64,000 bases of DNA from Paraburkholderia tagetis (GCF_022213065.1 NZ_JAKLJA010000009.1:62001-126000); one strand, 5' to 3'; positions 1 to 9,543 are shown, counted from the stretch's first letter. Numbers and translations: made by a program. Notes: generated by a model not told the origin, from the sequence alone.

Positions 1-1896
1 TTCGGCGGCATCAATCTGGAAGACATCAAGGCGCCGGAATGCTTCATCGTCGAACGTGAAGCGCGCAAGCGCATGAAGATCCCGGTCTTCCACGACGACC
101 AGCATGGCACGGCTATCGTGGTGGCGGCGGCGTTCACCAACGGTCTGAAGGTCGTGGGCAAGGACATCAAGAAGGTGAAGCTCGTGGCCTCGGGCGCGGG
201 CGCGGCGGCGCTGGCGTGTCTCGACCTGCTGGTCGACCTTGGCCTGCCGCTCGAGAACATCTATGTGACCGACCTCGCGGGCGTGGTCTACAAGGGCCGT
301 ACCGAGCTGATGGACCCGGTCAAGGAGCGCTTCGCACGCGAAACCGAAGCGCGCACGCTCGCCGAAGTAATCGAAGGCGCCGACATTTTTCTCGGCCTTT
401 CCGCAGGCGGCGTCCTCAAGCCGGAAATGGTCAAGCAGATGGCCGGCAACCCGCTCATCCTCGCGCTCGCGAATCCCACGCCGGAAATCCTGCCGGAACT
501 CGCGCTCGAAGTGCGTCCGGACGCCGTGCTCGCGACGGGCCGCACGGACTACCCGAACCAGGTGAACAACGTCCTGTGCTTCCCGTTCATCTTCCGCGGC
601 GCGCTCGACGTGGGCGCGACCACCATCACGCGCGAGATGGAAATCGCCGCCGTGAATGCGATCGCGGAACTGGCGCGTCAGGAGCAGAGCGACGTCGTGG
701 CTACCGCCTACGGCATCCAGGATCTGCAATTCGGGCCGGAATACCTGATTCCGAAGCCCTTCGATCCGCGCCTGATCGTGAAGATCGCGCCGGCCGTCGC
801 CAAAGCGGCGATGGATTCAGGGGTCGCGACGCGTCCGATCGAGGACATGGATGCCTACATGCAGCACCTGCAGCAGTTCGTCTATCACAGCGGCACGACC
901 ATGAAGCCGATCTTCCAGCTCGCGCGCGCCGCCGAGCCGGAGAAGAAGCGCATCGTGTTCGCCGAGGGCGAAGAGGAGCGCATCCTGCGCGCGGTGCAGA
1001 TCGTGGTCGACGAAAAACTCGCGAAGCCCATCCTGATCGGCCGCCCGGCAGTGATCGAGCAGCGCATGGCGCGCTACGGCCTGCGTCTTGTCGCGGGTCA
1101 GGACTACACGGTCGTCAACACCGACCACGACGAACGCTACCGCGAGTTTTGGCAGAGCTACGCGAAGCTGATGGCGCGCAAGGGCATCACGCAGCAAATG
1201 GCGAAGCTCGAAATGCGCCGCCGCACGACGCTGATCGGCTCGATGCTCGTGGAGAAGGGCGAGGCCGACGGCATGATTTGCGGCACCGTCAGCACGACGC
1301 ACCGCCATCTGCATTTCATCGACCAGGTGATCGGCAAGAAGGCGGGCTGCAATGTCTACGGAGCGATGAACGCGCTCGTGTTGCCGAACCGCCAGATCTT
1401 CGTGGTCGACACGCACGTGAACGTCGACCCGACGCCCGAGCAGCTTGCCGAGATCACGATCATGGCGGCCGAGGAGGTGCGGCGCTTTGGCATCGAGCCG
1501 AAGGTCGCGCTGTGCTCGCATTCGAACTTCGGTTCGAGCCTCGCGCCTTCGGCGCAGAAGATGCGCGATCTGCTGGAGATCCTCAAGGAGCGCGCGCCGG
1601 ACCTCCAGGTGGACGGCGAGATGCACGGCGACGTCGCACTCGACGCGAACCTGCGCCGCGAGATCCTGCCGGAGTCGACGCTGGAAGGCGACGCGAATCT
1701 GCTCGTCATGCCAAACATCGACGCTGCGAACATCTCGTACAACCTGCTGAAGACGGCGGCGGGCAACAACATTGCCATCGGCCCGATGCTGCTCGGCGCG
1801 GCCAAGCCGGTGCATGTGCTGACCGCTTCGGCCACCGTGCGCCGGATTGTCAACATGGCTGCACTGCTGGTCGCGGATGTGAACGCGGCGCGTTAG
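1..1896 (+). CDS. maeB: NADP-dependent malic enzyme, 5'-truncated by window edge
   Basis: Converts malate to pyruvate and CO2 with NADP reduction, feeding pyruvate and NADPH from the C4 pool in the cytoplasm. The frame is open from base 1 (FGGINLEDIKAPECF), so the gene begins upstream; 631 codons are visible of roughly 760 usual for the family. The first part carries the malic-enzyme core (KIPVFHDDQHGTA; a nucleotide-binding VASGAGAAA stretch; ALANPTPEILPE). From about visible residue 310 (KPIFQLARAAEPEKKRIVF) a phosphotransacetylase-like domain follows, the two-domain architecture of MaeB. In MaeB proteins this C-terminal domain is thought to be regulatory rather than catalytic (family knowledge). 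A hairpin without a strong T tract lies just downstream. Confidence 0.95.
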   Translation, partial: FGGINLEDIKAPECFIVEREARKRMKIPVFHDDQHGTAIVVAAAFTNGLKVVGKDIKKVKLVASGAGAAALACLDLLVDLGLPLENIYVTDLAGVVYKGRTELMDPVKERFARETEARTLAEVIEGADIFLGLSAGGVLKPEMVKQMAGNPLILALANPTPEILPELALEVRPDAVLATGRTDYPNQVNNVLCFPFIFRGALDVGATTITREMEIAAVNAIAELARQEQSDVVATAYGIQDLQFGPEYLIPKPFDPRLIVKIAPAVAKAAMDSGVATRPIEDMDAYMQHLQQFVYHSGTTMKPIFQLARAAEPEKKRIVFAEGEEERILRAVQIVVDEKLAKPILIGRPAVIEQRMARYGLRLVAGQDYTVVNTDHDERYREFWQSYAKLMARKGITQQMAKLEMRRRTTLIGSMLVEKGEADGMICGTVSTTHRHLHFIDQVIGKKAGCNVYGAMNALVLPNRQIFVVDTHVNVDPTPEQLAEITIMAAEEVRRFGIEPKVALCSHSNFGSSLAPSAQKMRDLLEILKERAPDLQVDGEMHGDVALDANLRREILPESTLEGDANLLVMPNIDAANISYNLLKTAAGNNIAIGPMLLGAAKPVHVLTASATVRRIVNMAALLVADVNAAR

Positions 1897-2199
1897 TTTT
1901 TCGGGCAAGCTCGCATCAGGCCGCATCCCCTGCGGTCTGATATTTCGCACAGATGGCTTCGTACCGGCGGCGCGCCGCTCGCCGCCGGTCTTGGACCCGC
2001 GTTTCAGGTTGATGTCTGGTGTCGTATGGCACCATTTCCACGGTTGTAAAATTTACCGGTTTGACGCTTGTGCGCGGTCAAGCCCGGTGTGCCCTCGCGG
2101 GTGCGTGATTGCTTCCAGGGACCATTAGCGATACCCTTACGTCTTTCATGGTCGTCGAACGCGTGATCCGAGAGGCGGAAATCCGGGGATGGTACGTGC
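1897..2199. other. Intergenic gap maeB to RNase gene
   Basis: This gap of about 300 bp holds two hairpins: ATCAGGCCGCA at 1915-1925 with TGCGGTCTGAT at 1931-1941, and ACCGGCGG at 1963-1970 with CCGCCGGT at 1982-1989. The first could end maeB transcription but has no T run. A short A+T-rich palindrome GTAAAATTTAC sits at 2045-2055, and the 9-mer ATGGTACGT occurs twice at 2189-2207, around the predicted RNase start. No clear sigma70 promoter was recognised. Confidence 0.5.
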
Positions 2200-2718
2200 A
2201 TGGTACGTATAGGACTGCCTGATGATACGACCACGAAAGGTGGCGGCGCATTGGCCGGGTCGGCCCGTGCAAGCCATTGTTTTAGTGGGTATTCTGAAAA
2301 GCGTTCAAGCCGGATTCGGCATCTCCGGCGTTTTGCATCGGCGGCGTCAGGCGTTTTTCTGGCGATGGCGCTGGTGTGCTCGCAAGGCGCCGCAGCGCGT
2401 ACTCAGGCGCCGGACGACGCTGGAGCATCGGTTGGCACGGTGAGCGTGGGCGAGTTGCCGCGCGAAGCGGTCAACACGCTCAGTCTGGTTGCTGAAGGCG
2501 GGCCTTATCCGTTCGAGAAGGACGGCGTCGTGTTCGGCAACTACGAGCGGCAGTTGCCGCGACAGCGGCGCGGCTACTACCACGAATACACTGTCCCGAC
2601 GCCCCGTGCGCACAACCGTGGCGCGCGGCGCATCGTCTGCGGCGGTCCGCTCCGACGCACGGATAACTGTTATTACACCGACGACCACTACGCCAGTTTT
2701 AAGCGAATTGTTGAATGA
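2200..2718 (+). CDS. Secreted guanyl-specific ribonuclease, barnase (N1/T1) family
   Basis: Predicted extracellular or periplasmic endoribonuclease of the N1/T1/barnase family, 172 aa as called. A basic stretch (RIRHLRR, residues 38-44) and a hydrophobic core (SGVFLAMALVCSQGAAA, 50-66) form a signal peptide. The start at 2200 leaves an unusually long n-region; the only other in-frame start codon before the hydrophobic segment is a TTG at 2251. The mature part matches barnase block order: LP.REAVNTLSLV, FEKDGVVFGNYERQLP, GYYHEYTVPTP with the likely general base Glu129, RGARRIV with a phosphate-binding Arg, and YYTDDHYASFKRI with the likely catalytic His163. A barstar-type gene follows 16 bp downstream, supporting a nuclease/inhibitor pair. 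Confidence 0.85.
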   Translation: MVRIGLPDDTTTKGGGALAGSARASHCFSGYSEKRSSRIRHLRRFASAASGVFLAMALVCSQGAAARTQAPDDAGASVGTVSVGELPREAVNTLSLVAEGGPYPFEKDGVVFGNYERQLPRQRRGYYHEYTVPTPRAHNRGARRIVCGGPLRRTDNCYYTDDHYASFKRIVE

Positions 2719-2734
2719 CACCGGGAAAAGCAGC

Positions 2735-3292
2735 ATGAGCGATAACACTTACGCGCACGACCCGCAGGTCGCGAGCGATCTGTTCGCGTCCGGCGAGGGC
2801 AACCTGTTCCAGCGCGTCATGCAGATGCATCACGACGACCAGCAGCGCGATGCCGCGCGCAGGAGCGAAGCGAATTCATTGAACGAGGAGGCCATGAGCC
2901 TGTTTTCGACCGTCAGGCCGAATATCGTCCAGTCGATCCGCGCGTTTCGCGTGCAGGATCTCGCCGACGAGGCGCAGCGGCTGCAACAGCATTTCCTCTA
3001 CGCGTATTGCGCCAACGCTCAGACCAAGCAGGAAGTGCTCGAAACCATTGCCACATCGTTTCTCTTTCCGAAGCATTTCGGCAAGAACTACGATGGTTTG
3101 TACGACTGCCTGACCGATCTGGTGCAAAAGGCCGGTGAACAACCGGGTTTCGTGGTCGTGCTGGATGGCCTGCCGATCGCGCAGAAGTTCGACAAGGACG
3201 GGCGCGAGACGCTGCTCGACGTGTTCCGCGAAGCTTCGGAGTACTGGGGCGAGCGCAAGGTGCCGTTCCGCGTCTTTTATTCGTTCGCCTGA
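2735..3292 (+). CDS. Barstar-family RNase inhibitor with N-terminal extension
   Basis: Predicted cytoplasmic inhibitor of the adjacent RNase, 185 aa. The C-terminal ~115 residues show barstar features: KQEVLETIATSFLFPKHFGKNYDGLYDCLTDL, where the FG.NYD.L.DCL pattern is the nuclease-binding helix region, then a VVLDGLP strand and the closing RVFYSFA strand. Classical barstar is about 90 residues, so the first ~70 residues (charged, MSDNTYAHDPQVASDLF onward) are an extension I cannot assign. The start at 2735 was chosen because it directly follows the RNase stop; a longer frame runs back into the RNase gene in another phase and is not credible. Co-transcription with the RNase is likely. Confidence 0.85.
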   Translation: MSDNTYAHDPQVASDLFASGEGNLFQRVMQMHHDDQQRDAARRSEANSLNEEAMSLFSTVRPNIVQSIRAFRVQDLADEAQRLQQHFLYAYCANAQTKQEVLETIATSFLFPKHFGKNYDGLYDCLTDLVQKAGEQPGFVVVLDGLPIAQKFDKDGRETLLDVFREASEYWGERKVPFRVFYSFA

Positions 3293-3384
3293 GCGATATG
3301 CGGCGCCTTGAGGGCGCTATCGCTTGCCCGTCGTTTGCTATTTTTGCTGTTTGATTGCCGTCGCATTCTTGCGACAAAAATACA

Positions 3385-3428
3385 CAGGCCCGCCGCATGA
3401 TGACATGCGGCGGGCCTTGTCATTTTTA
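3385..3428. terminator. Bidirectional terminator between barstar and rsmE
   Basis: A perfect 13-bp stem AGGCCCGCCGCAT (3386-3398) pairs with ATGCGGCGGGCCT (3405-3417). T-rich sequence follows on the plus strand, and an A-rich stretch precedes it (T-rich for minus-strand transcripts). It can serve both convergent genes. Confidence 0.85.
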
Positions 3429-3460
3429 CCTGCCTGGCGTTGCCTGCCTTGGCCGGCCCT

Positions 3461-4201
3461 TTACCAGCCGCCCCAGCGCGCGGCCAGTGCGGCGAGTACG
3501 GCGATGCCCGCCGTTTCGGTGCGCAGGATGCGCGGCCCGAGCCCCACGGCGATGAAGCCGTGATCGAGCGCCGCTGCTTCTTCCGGTGACGAAAAGCCGC
3601 CTTCCGGGCCCACTAGCACGGTGATCTCGCCTTGCGGCGGGGTGTGCGGCAGGGTTGCAAACGAGACATTCGCGCGCGGCGAAAGGAGCACGCGCAATTC
3701 GCCTTCACCAGGCGTTTTGGGCAATGAACCGAGCCACGTGCCGATCTCGCGCGTGGCGCTGACTTCGGGCATGCGGTTGCGCCCGCATTGCTCGCACGAC
3801 GCCTGGACGATGCGCTGCCAATGAAACTGGCGGCGTACCGCGCGCTCGCCCACGAGGCGCACGACGCTGCGCGAGGTCGTGAGCGGCACGAAGTTCGTCG
3901 CGCCCAGTTCGACCGCTTTTTCGATCAGCCAGTCCATCTTGTCGCTGCCGGCAATGCCTTGCGCGAGCGTGAGCCGGTACGGCGGCTCGGTCTCGATGTC
4001 GCGGAACGGGCCGACGCGCACCTGCGTGTCGCGACGCTCCATGGCGATAATTTCAGCGCTGAATTCACCGCCCATGCCGTTGAATAGCACGATCGTGTCG
4101 CCGGGCTGCAACCGCAGCACCTGAACGTGGCGCGTCACTTCGTCCGGGAGAGTGAAGACGTCGCCGGACTGTAAAGAGTTTCCGACGAAAAAACGGGGCA
4201 T
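3461..4201 (-). CDS. rsmE: 16S rRNA (uracil-1498-N3)-methyltransferase RsmE
   Basis: Methylates N3 of U1498 in 16S rRNA using SAM, acting on the assembled 30S subunit. The protein is 246 aa from the start MPRFFVGNSL; the open frame extends 29 codons further upstream, but MPRFF is the conserved RsmE beginning. An N-terminal PUA-like domain (HVQVLRLQPGDTIVLFNG) is followed by a SPOUT domain with the knot signatures VLVGPEGGFS and GPRILRTETAGIAVLAAL near the C terminus. It converges with the barstar gene across a shared terminator. The VOC gene lies 19 bp upstream on the same strand, so the two may be co-transcribed. Confidence 0.95.
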   Translation of the reverse strand: MPRFFVGNSLQSGDVFTLPDEVTRHVQVLRLQPGDTIVLFNGMGGEFSAEIIAMERRDTQVRVGPFRDIETEPPYRLTLAQGIAGSDKMDWLIEKAVELGATNFVPLTTSRSVVRLVGERAVRRQFHWQRIVQASCEQCGRNRMPEVSATREIGTWLGSLPKTPGEGELRVLLSPRANVSFATLPHTPPQGEITVLVGPEGGFSSPEEAAALDHGFIAVGLGPRILRTETAGIAVLAALAARWGGW

Positions 4202-4220
4202 AAGACAAGTTCTCATTGCT

Positions 4221-4634
4221 TCATGACAGATGGCGAGCAAGCGCCCAGCGGTAGCCGTCGAGGTCTTCGACCTGAGCAAAACGGTCACCCCAGAATTGGT
4301 CCTGCGGCTCGCTCAACGATTTCGCGCCAGCGTCCAGCGCTCGCGCATACACCGCGTCGACATCGTCGACGTAAAGGTAAAAGGATTGGGGGGCGATAGC
4401 ATCCGTGCTCTTCGGCGTGCGCGCCGTCGAACCGAATGCGCCCTCCGGCGCGAACATCACGATCAACTGATCGCGATAGGTCATTTCCACATGCATCACC
4501 GCACCGTCGTCCTCCACGCAATCCCGTACCGCAAAGCCGAAAGCCGCCCGGAAAAACTCGATTGCGGCACGCGCGTCGCGCACCGTCAGATACGGCGTCA
4601 GCCACGGCACGCCGGCGGGGCGGGGTGGGGTCAT
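4221..4634 (-). CDS. VOC-superfamily (PhnB/glyoxalase-like) protein
   Basis: A 137-residue single-domain vicinal-oxygen-chelate fold protein of the PhnB-like or bleomycin-resistance-like group. Visible features are VPWLTPYLTVRDARAAIEFFRAAFGF at the N terminus, a central VMHVEMTYRDQLIVMFAPE strand region, and FYLYVDDVDAVYARALDAGAKSLSEPQDQFWGDRFAQVEDLDGYRW, which is the typical VOC C-terminal module. The start at 4634 is preceded by a GGGAGA Shine-Dalgarno sequence, unlike the longer frame start at 4700. Substrate and metal cannot be read from the sequence; the family includes many uncharacterised members. Confidence 0.85.
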   Translation of the reverse strand: MTPPRPAGVPWLTPYLTVRDARAAIEFFRAAFGFAVRDCVEDDGAVMHVEMTYRDQLIVMFAPEGAFGSTARTPKSTDAIAPQSFYLYVDDVDAVYARALDAGAKSLSEPQDQFWGDRFAQVEDLDGYRWALARHLS

Positions 4635-5306
4635 CGGATTCTCCCGGTTCGGGTTTAGGGCGAGGCGGAGTTGCTGGAGGCTGTCTGAGTCGGCTGGCAC
4701 GCAAAAGAATGTAACGAACTCAGCGATTCTCCAACGTTGCGCTTCCTAAAACTGTAGGAATTGGCCTAGTTTATCGCGGGAGGACTGAGGCGCCGTCAGA
4801 CGTGCCGCATGCAGGCGCGCACCATACAACCGTGCTCCGCTCAGTTGGCTAACGCGTGCGCAGGTGTCGGGAAAACCGTACAGGGCATCGGCGGTGAGAC
4901 GAAAGGGGCGCGGCAAGGTCAAGGCAGATAAATCGGACCAAGTTGAGGTAAATATACGGACATGCGGCCGAGCTACCGCCGCCTGGCAGCGCCCATCAGC
5001 GCGACTCCCATGCTGCGCAGCCGCGCACCGGATGCGCTCAGGCAGTGTTGGGGGCGGATCTACTTCGAATTCCAGACCAGCCGTGGCCTCGGGCAAATCC
5101 TACAGCCAGGGAAAGTCCCCACGATCTGTTAGAATATCGCCCTTTGCAGCCCTCTCCGTTTGCTCTGGCCGTTTGCGTCTTCCTGGCGCCGCATCGCGCG
5201 CCGTAGCGAACGTTTTTGCCGAGCTTCCGGAACCAACGCTGCTGCGCGCCTGCTGTTGAACACAGCCGCCCCAAGCCGCTTTTTGTACTCGTTCCCCGGA
5301 CTCGAC
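4635..5306. other. Intergenic gap VOC gene to tkt
   Basis: No convincing gene was found in this ~670-bp gap; the open frames have no recognisable domain. It contains a small inverted repeat TTCCTA-N6-TAGGAA at 4743-4760 and a possible -10 element TAGAAT at 5130-5135 that could belong to the tkt promoter, giving a leader of about 165 nt. I see no matching -35 hexamer. Confidence 0.4.
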
Positions 5307-7343
5307 ATGACGACCTCGTCCTCCCCCGCTACCACTCAATTAATGGCCAACGCGATTCGCGCGCTGTCCATGGACGCCGTTCAGCAAGCGAATTCCGGCC
5401 ACCCGGGCATGCCCATGGGCATGGCCGAGATCGCCGTCGCGCTGTGGTCGCGCCATCTGCGCCACAACCCGACCAATCCGCACTGGAGCGATCGCGACCG
5501 TTTCGTGCTGTCGAACGGCCACGGTTCGATGCTGCTGTACTCGTTGCTGCACCTGACCGGCTACGACCTGCCGATGGCGGAGCTGAAGAACTTCCGTCAG
5601 ATGCACTCGAAGACGCCGGGCCACCCCGAGTACGGCATCACGCCGGGCGTCGAGACCACCACGGGGCCGCTCGGCCAAGGTCTGGCGAACGCGGTCGGCA
5701 TGGCGCTGGCTGAGGCGCTGCTCGCCGCCGAGTTCAACAAGGTCGACGCGAAGATCGTCGATCACCACACCTACGTGTTCCTCGGCGACGGCTGCCTGAT
5801 GGAAGGCATCTCGCACGAAGCCTGCTCGCTTGCCGGCACGCTCAAGCTGAACAAGCTGATCGCGCTCTACGACGACAACGGCATCTCGATCGACGGCGAC
5901 GTGGTCAACTGGTTCCACGACAACACGCCGGAGCGCTTCCAGGCCTACGGCTGGAACGTGATCCCGCACGTGGACGGCCACGACGTGGACGCCGTCGACG
6001 CGGCCATCCAGAAGGCCAAAGCGTCGGACAAGCCCACGCTGATCTGCTGCAAGACCATCATCGGCAAGGGCGCGCCCACCAAGCAGGGCGGCCACGACGT
6101 GCACGGCGCGGCGCTCGGCGGCGAAGAAATCGCCAAGTGGCGCGAAGCAGCCGGCTGGAAGTGGGAGCCGTTCACGCTGCCGCAGGAAGTCTACGCAGAC
6201 TGGGACGCCAAGGCTGCCGGCGCGCAGCTCGAAGCCGCGTGGAACGAGCAGTTCGCCGCATACCAGACCAAGTACCCGGCCGAAGCCGCCGAGTTCGAGC
6301 GCCGCATGGCTGGCAAGCTGCCCGCCGAGTGGGCGCAGCAGGCTGCCCAGATCGTCGCCGGCGCGGATTCGCGCAAGGAAACCGTCGCGACGCGCAAGGC
6401 TTCGCAGCAGGCCATCGAAGGCCTCGCAGCCGCACTGCCCGAACTGCTCGGCGGCTCGGCCGACCTGACCGGCTCGAACCTCACCAACTGGAAGGCCTCG
6501 AAGGCCGTGCGCGCGGCCAAGGAAGGCGAGACCGGCATCCAGTGGGGCAACCACATCAATTACGGCGTGCGCGAGTTCGGCATGAGCGCGGCGCTCAACG
6601 GTATTAACCTGCACGGCGGCTACAAGGCGTTCGGCGGCACCTTCCTGACGTTCTCCGACTACAGCCGCAACGCGCTGCGCGTGGCCGCGCTGATGAAGTG
6701 CCCGTCGATCTTCGTGTTCACGCACGATTCGATCGGCCTTGGCGAAGACGGCCCGACGCACCAGTCGATCGAGCAGGTCGCGAGCCTGCGCCTGATCCCG
6801 AACATGACGCTCTGGCGCCCGGCCGACACCGTCGAAACCGCAGTGGCCTGGACCGAGTCGATTGCGCATCACGGCCCGTCGTCGCTGGTGTTCAGCCGCC
6901 AGAACCTCGCGTTCAACGAGCGCACGGATGCCCAGATCGCCAACATCGCGAAGGGCGGCTACGTTCTCAAGGACTGGAACGACGATATCCCCAGCCGCAA
7001 GATCATCCTGATCGCCACGGGCTCGGAAGTCGAACTGGCGATGAAGGCCGTCGAAGCGCTGCAGCGCGAAGGCATCGGCGCCCGCGTGGTGTCCATGCCG
7101 TCCACGAACGTGTTCGACAAGCAGGACGCCGAATACCGCGAGCGCGTGCTGCCCAAGGGCGTGCGCCGCGTGGCGATCGAAGCCGGCGTGACCGACTACT
7201 GGCGCAAGTACGTGGGCCTCGAAGGCGGCGTGGTCGGTATCGACACGTTCGGCGAATCGGCCCCGGCAGGCGTGCTGTTCAAGCACTTCGGCTTCACGGT
7301 CGAGAAGGTCGTTGCCACGGCCAAGGCTGCGCTCGACAACTAA
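5307..7343 (+). CDS. tkt: Transketolase
   Basis: Thiamine-diphosphate enzyme transferring two-carbon ketol units between sugar phosphates in the pentose phosphate pathway. It is 678 aa from the start [18 protein letters not shown]; the frame extends 49 codons upstream without family similarity. Typical blocks are [29 protein letters not shown], the ThDP/metal motif [17 protein letters not shown], the pyrimidine-domain segment [13 protein letters not shown], and [16 protein letters not shown]. Full length for bacterial transketolases. gapA follows 148 bp downstream in the same direction, a common betaproteobacterial sugar-phosphate grouping, but a terminator-like hairpin lies between them, so coupling may be partial. 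Confidence 0.97.
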   Translation: MTTSSSPATTQLMANAIRALSMDAVQQANSGHPGMPMGMAEIAVALWSRHLRHNPTNPHWSDRDRFVLSNGHGSMLLYSLLHLTGYDLPMAELKNFRQMHSKTPGHPEYGITPGVETTTGPLGQGLANAVGMALAEALLAAEFNKVDAKIVDHHTYVFLGDGCLMEGISHEACSLAGTLKLNKLIALYDDNGISIDGDVVNWFHDNTPERFQAYGWNVIPHVDGHDVDAVDAAIQKAKASDKPTLICCKTIIGKGAPTKQGGHDVHGAALGGEEIAKWREAAGWKWEPFTLPQEVYADWDAKAAGAQLEAAWNEQFAAYQTKYPAEAAEFERRMAGKLPAEWAQQAAQIVAGADSRKETVATRKASQQAIEGLAAALPELLGGSADLTGSNLTNWKASKAVRAAKEGETGIQWGNHINYGVREFGMSAALNGINLHGGYKAFGGTFLTFSDYSRNALRVAALMKCPSIFVFTHDSIGLGEDGPTHQSIEQVASLRLIPNMTLWRPADTVETAVAWTESIAHHGPSSLVFSRQNLAFNERTDAQIANIAKGGYVLKDWNDDIPSRKIILIATGSEVELAMKAVEALQREGIGARVVSMPSTNVFDKQDAEYRERVLPKGVRRVAIEAGVTDYWRKYVGLEGGVVGIDTFGESAPAGVLFKHFGFTVEKVVATAKAALDN

Positions 7344-7353
7344 GCTTCGCTCT

Positions 7354-7385
7354 CGGGCCCGCCTTGCGCGGGCCCGTTGTTTTTG
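7354..7385 (+). terminator. Terminator-like hairpin after tkt
   Basis: Stem CGGGCCCGC (7354-7362) pairs with GCGGGCCCG (7368-7376), followed by TTGTTTTT. It would terminate or attenuate transcription between tkt and gapA. Confidence 0.7.
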
Positions 7386-7402
7386 AATTCGTTTTTGAAT
7401 TC
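7379..7402. repeat. 12-bp tandem duplication downstream of tkt
   Basis: GTTTTTGAATTC occurs twice head to tail (7379-7390, 7391-7402), 35 nt after the tkt stop codon and overlapping the terminator tail. See the finding on stop-proximal tandem repeats. Confidence 0.85.
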
Positions 7403-7491
7403 GTTGTGCGCGCCCCGTCGCGCCGCCCCAGCGAGGCGGGCCGCGCCAGCAGCATCGGTATCAGGATTTTTCAGCCCTCAGGAGATAAACC

Positions 7492-8502
7492 ATGACCATT
7501 CGCGTCGCTATTAACGGCTACGGCCGTATTGGCCGTAACACGCTTCGCGCGTTCTACGAGAACGGCAAGAAGCACGACATCCAGATCGTAGCGATCAACG
7601 ACCTGGGTGACGCGAAGACCAACGCGCATCTGACGCAATACGACACGGCACACGGCAAGTTCCCCGGCGACGTGTCGGTGGACGGCGATTACCTCGTCGT
7701 GAACGGCGACCGTATCCGCGTGCTGGCCAACCGCAACCCGGCCGAGCTGCCGTGGGGCGAGCTGGGCGTCGACGTCGTGATGGAGTGCACGGGCTTTTTC
7801 ACGACCAAGGAAAAGGCCAGCGCGCACCTGAAGGGCGGCGCGAAGAAGGTGATCATCTCGGCGCCGGGCGGTAAGGACGTCGACGCAACGATCGTCTACG
7901 GCGTGAACCACAACGTGCTGAAGGCCGAGCACACGGTCATCTCGAACGCATCGTGCACGACCAACTGCCTGGCACCGCTCGTCAAGCCGCTGAACGACAA
8001 GATCGGCCTCGAAACCGGCCTGATGACGACGATCCACGCGTACACGAACGACCAGGTTCTGACCGACGTGTACCACGAAGACCTGCGCCGCGCGCGCTCG
8101 GCCACGCAAAGCCAGATCCCGACGAAGACGGGCGCCGCTTCGGCCGTTGGCCTCGTGCTGCCGGAACTGAACGGCAAGCTCGACGGCTACGCAATCCGCG
8201 TCCCGACGATCAACGTGTCGATCGTCGACCTGTCGTTCATCGCCAAGCGCGACACGACGGTCGAAGAAGTCAACGCGATCATGAAGGAAGCTTCGGAAGG
8301 CGCGCTCAAGGGCATCCTCGGCTACAACGAAGCACCGCTGGTTTCGGTCGACTTCAACCACAACCCGGCATCGTCGACGTTCGACGCCACGCTCACGAAG
8401 GTCTCGGGCCGTCTCGTGAAGGTGTCGAGCTGGTACGACAACGAGTGGGGCTTCTCGAACCGCATGCTGGATACGGCGGTTGCTTTCGCGAACGCGAAGT
8501 AA
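7492..8502 (+). CDS. gapA: Type I glyceraldehyde-3-phosphate dehydrogenase
   Basis: NAD-dependent phosphorylating GAPDH of glycolysis and gluconeogenesis, 336 aa, full length. The N-terminal Rossmann motif is [15 protein letters not shown]; the catalytic motif [12 protein letters not shown] carries the nucleophilic Cys; the ensuing HAYTNDQ provides the catalytic His; the C-terminal [13 protein letters not shown] is the family signature. AGGAGATAAACC before the ATG supplies a strong ribosome binding site. It is followed by a strong terminator and faces the convergent FadR-type regulator gene. Given its position after tkt it probably serves the same lower sugar-phosphate flux. Confidence 0.97.
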   Translation: MTIRVAINGYGRIGRNTLRAFYENGKKHDIQIVAINDLGDAKTNAHLTQYDTAHGKFPGDVSVDGDYLVVNGDRIRVLANRNPAELPWGELGVDVVMECTGFFTTKEKASAHLKGGAKKVIISAPGGKDVDATIVYGVNHNVLKAEHTVISNASCTTNCLAPLVKPLNDKIGLETGLMTTIHAYTNDQVLTDVYHEDLRRARSATQSQIPTKTGAASAVGLVLPELNGKLDGYAIRVPTINVSIVDLSFIAKRDTTVEEVNAIMKEASEGALKGILGYNEAPLVSVDFNHNPASSTFDATLTKVSGRLVKVSSWYDNEWGFSNRMLDTAVAFANAK

Positions 8503-8550
8503 GCCCGCTTGTGCCGCCGCCGGGCCTTAAGGTCCGGCGCGTGCCACGAA

Positions 8551-8588
8551 AAAAACCGCTCCGAAGTCATTCGGGGCGGTTTTTTTTC
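8551..8588. terminator. Terminator after gapA (shared with the convergent regulator)
   Basis: Stem AACCGCTCCGAA (8554-8565) pairs with TTCGGGGCGGTT (8570-8581, one G:U), flanked by an A run on the left and an 8-T run on the right. It is likely functional in both directions. Confidence 0.9.
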
Positions 8589-8592
8589 GACC

Positions 8593-9339
8593 TTATTTTC
8601 CGGCGTCGATGGCAGGCGCCGGGGCGGGCGCGCTGGCGGGCGATGCAGGCGAGGGTGGCCTCGGGAAGTAGACGCCCGCGCGCTGGGCCGCATTGGCGAT
8701 ATGCGCTTCGATGGCTGCGCCCGCAGCCGCGCTGTCACGCGCCTTGAGCGCCGCAACGATCAGGCTGTGCTCGCGATGCGTGGAGAGCACGAGCTCGCGC
8801 CGGTAGAACGGCATGCGCTGGCTCTCCTTCATGATGTCGGCGCTGCTGCGCAGGATCGACTCGATCGCCGAATTGCCCGCGAGACTCACGATGCGCATGT
8901 GGAATTCGAAGTCCAGTTGCGCGGCTTCGTCGAGCTCCTCGCAGGCGAGCGCCTCATGCAGCATCCCGGTGTTGTGCTCGAGCCAGGCGATGTCGGCGTC
9001 GCCGATCGCGAGCGCCGCCATGCGTGCGGCGAAGCCTTCGAGCGCGTAGCGCATCTGGTAGGTGTCGGGCAGCGACGACTGATCGGCAAAGCGCCATGGG
9101 TGAGCACTCGTGGCTTGCGCATTCGTCACGTAGACACCCTTGCCCGCGCGGATCGACAGCATGCCGAGCGCTTCGAGCGTCGAAAGCGCTTCGCGCAGCG
9201 ACGCGCGGCTGATCGCCAACTCCTCGGAGAGTTGCCGCTGGGCGGGCAGGAGACTGCCGACCGGGTACAGGCCGCCTTCGATCCGTGCGCGGATCGTGGC
9301 AACGGCGGCGTCGGTAACGGTATGCGGAACGTTCTTCAT
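8593..9339 (-). CDS. FadR-type GntR-family transcriptional regulator
   Basis: Predicted repressor or activator of 248 aa. Residues ~8-75 form the GntR winged helix (GSLLPAQRQLSEELAISRASLREALSTLEALGMLSIRAGKGVYV) and residues ~95-225 the all-helical FCD effector domain with metal/ligand-type residues (HMRIV, HREHSLIVAALKARD). The tail is an unusual Pro/Ala-rich segment. The start at 9339 (MKNVPHTVTDAAVATIR) matches the family; the frame extends 57 codons further upstream through the operators and is rejected. The regulator is divergent from dctA, and three TGGTC-N-GACC palindromes lie between them, so it probably controls both dctA and itself. The effector is unknown; organic acids are typical for FCD proteins. 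Confidence 0.9.
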   Translation of the reverse strand: MKNVPHTVTDAAVATIRARIEGGLYPVGSLLPAQRQLSEELAISRASLREALSTLEALGMLSIRAGKGVYVTNAQATSAHPWRFADQSSLPDTYQMRYALEGFAARMAALAIGDADIAWLEHNTGMLHEALACEELDEAAQLDFEFHMRIVSLAGNSAIESILRSSADIMKESQRMPFYRRELVLSTHREHSLIVAALKARDSAAAGAAIEAHIANAAQRAGVYFPRPPSPASPASAPAPAPAIDAGK

Positions 9340-9361
9340 CGGATGACGTGGAGCACTCGCG

Positions 9362-9372
9362 TGGTCTGACCT
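9362..9372. promoter_or_regulatory. Putative FadR-type operator 1
   Basis: TGGTCTGACCT, 22 bp upstream of the regulator start, matches the GntR/FadR-subfamily consensus TGGTC-N-GACCA with one mismatch. Position suggests autoregulation. Confidence 0.7.
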
Positions 9373-9460
9373 GCATTGTAGTCTTACCCAGCGCACCTGC
9401 ATGGTGCGCCGCATCAAAACCTTCTGGCGCGGCGCGCGATGGTTGGGCTGGTCTGCTAGC

Positions 9461-9471
9461 TGGTCTGACCA
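9461..9471. promoter_or_regulatory. Putative FadR-type operator 2
   Basis: TGGTCTGACCA, a perfect palindrome matching the FadR-subfamily operator. A further half-like CTGGTCTG lies just upstream at 9449-9456. Confidence 0.75.
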
Positions 9472-9543
9472 CGCAAGGGTAAACACCGCGCTCAACTTCC
9501 TTGACTCCACTATATCGGCTTTCTACTATTCGCCATAACAGAT

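Noticed and set aside
2200..3292. RNase/barstar pair as a T6SS or contact-dependent toxin system
   Set aside because: The RNase has a Sec-type signal peptide and no delivery domain, and no secretion genes are near; a secreted nuclease with cytoplasmic inhibitor is simpler.
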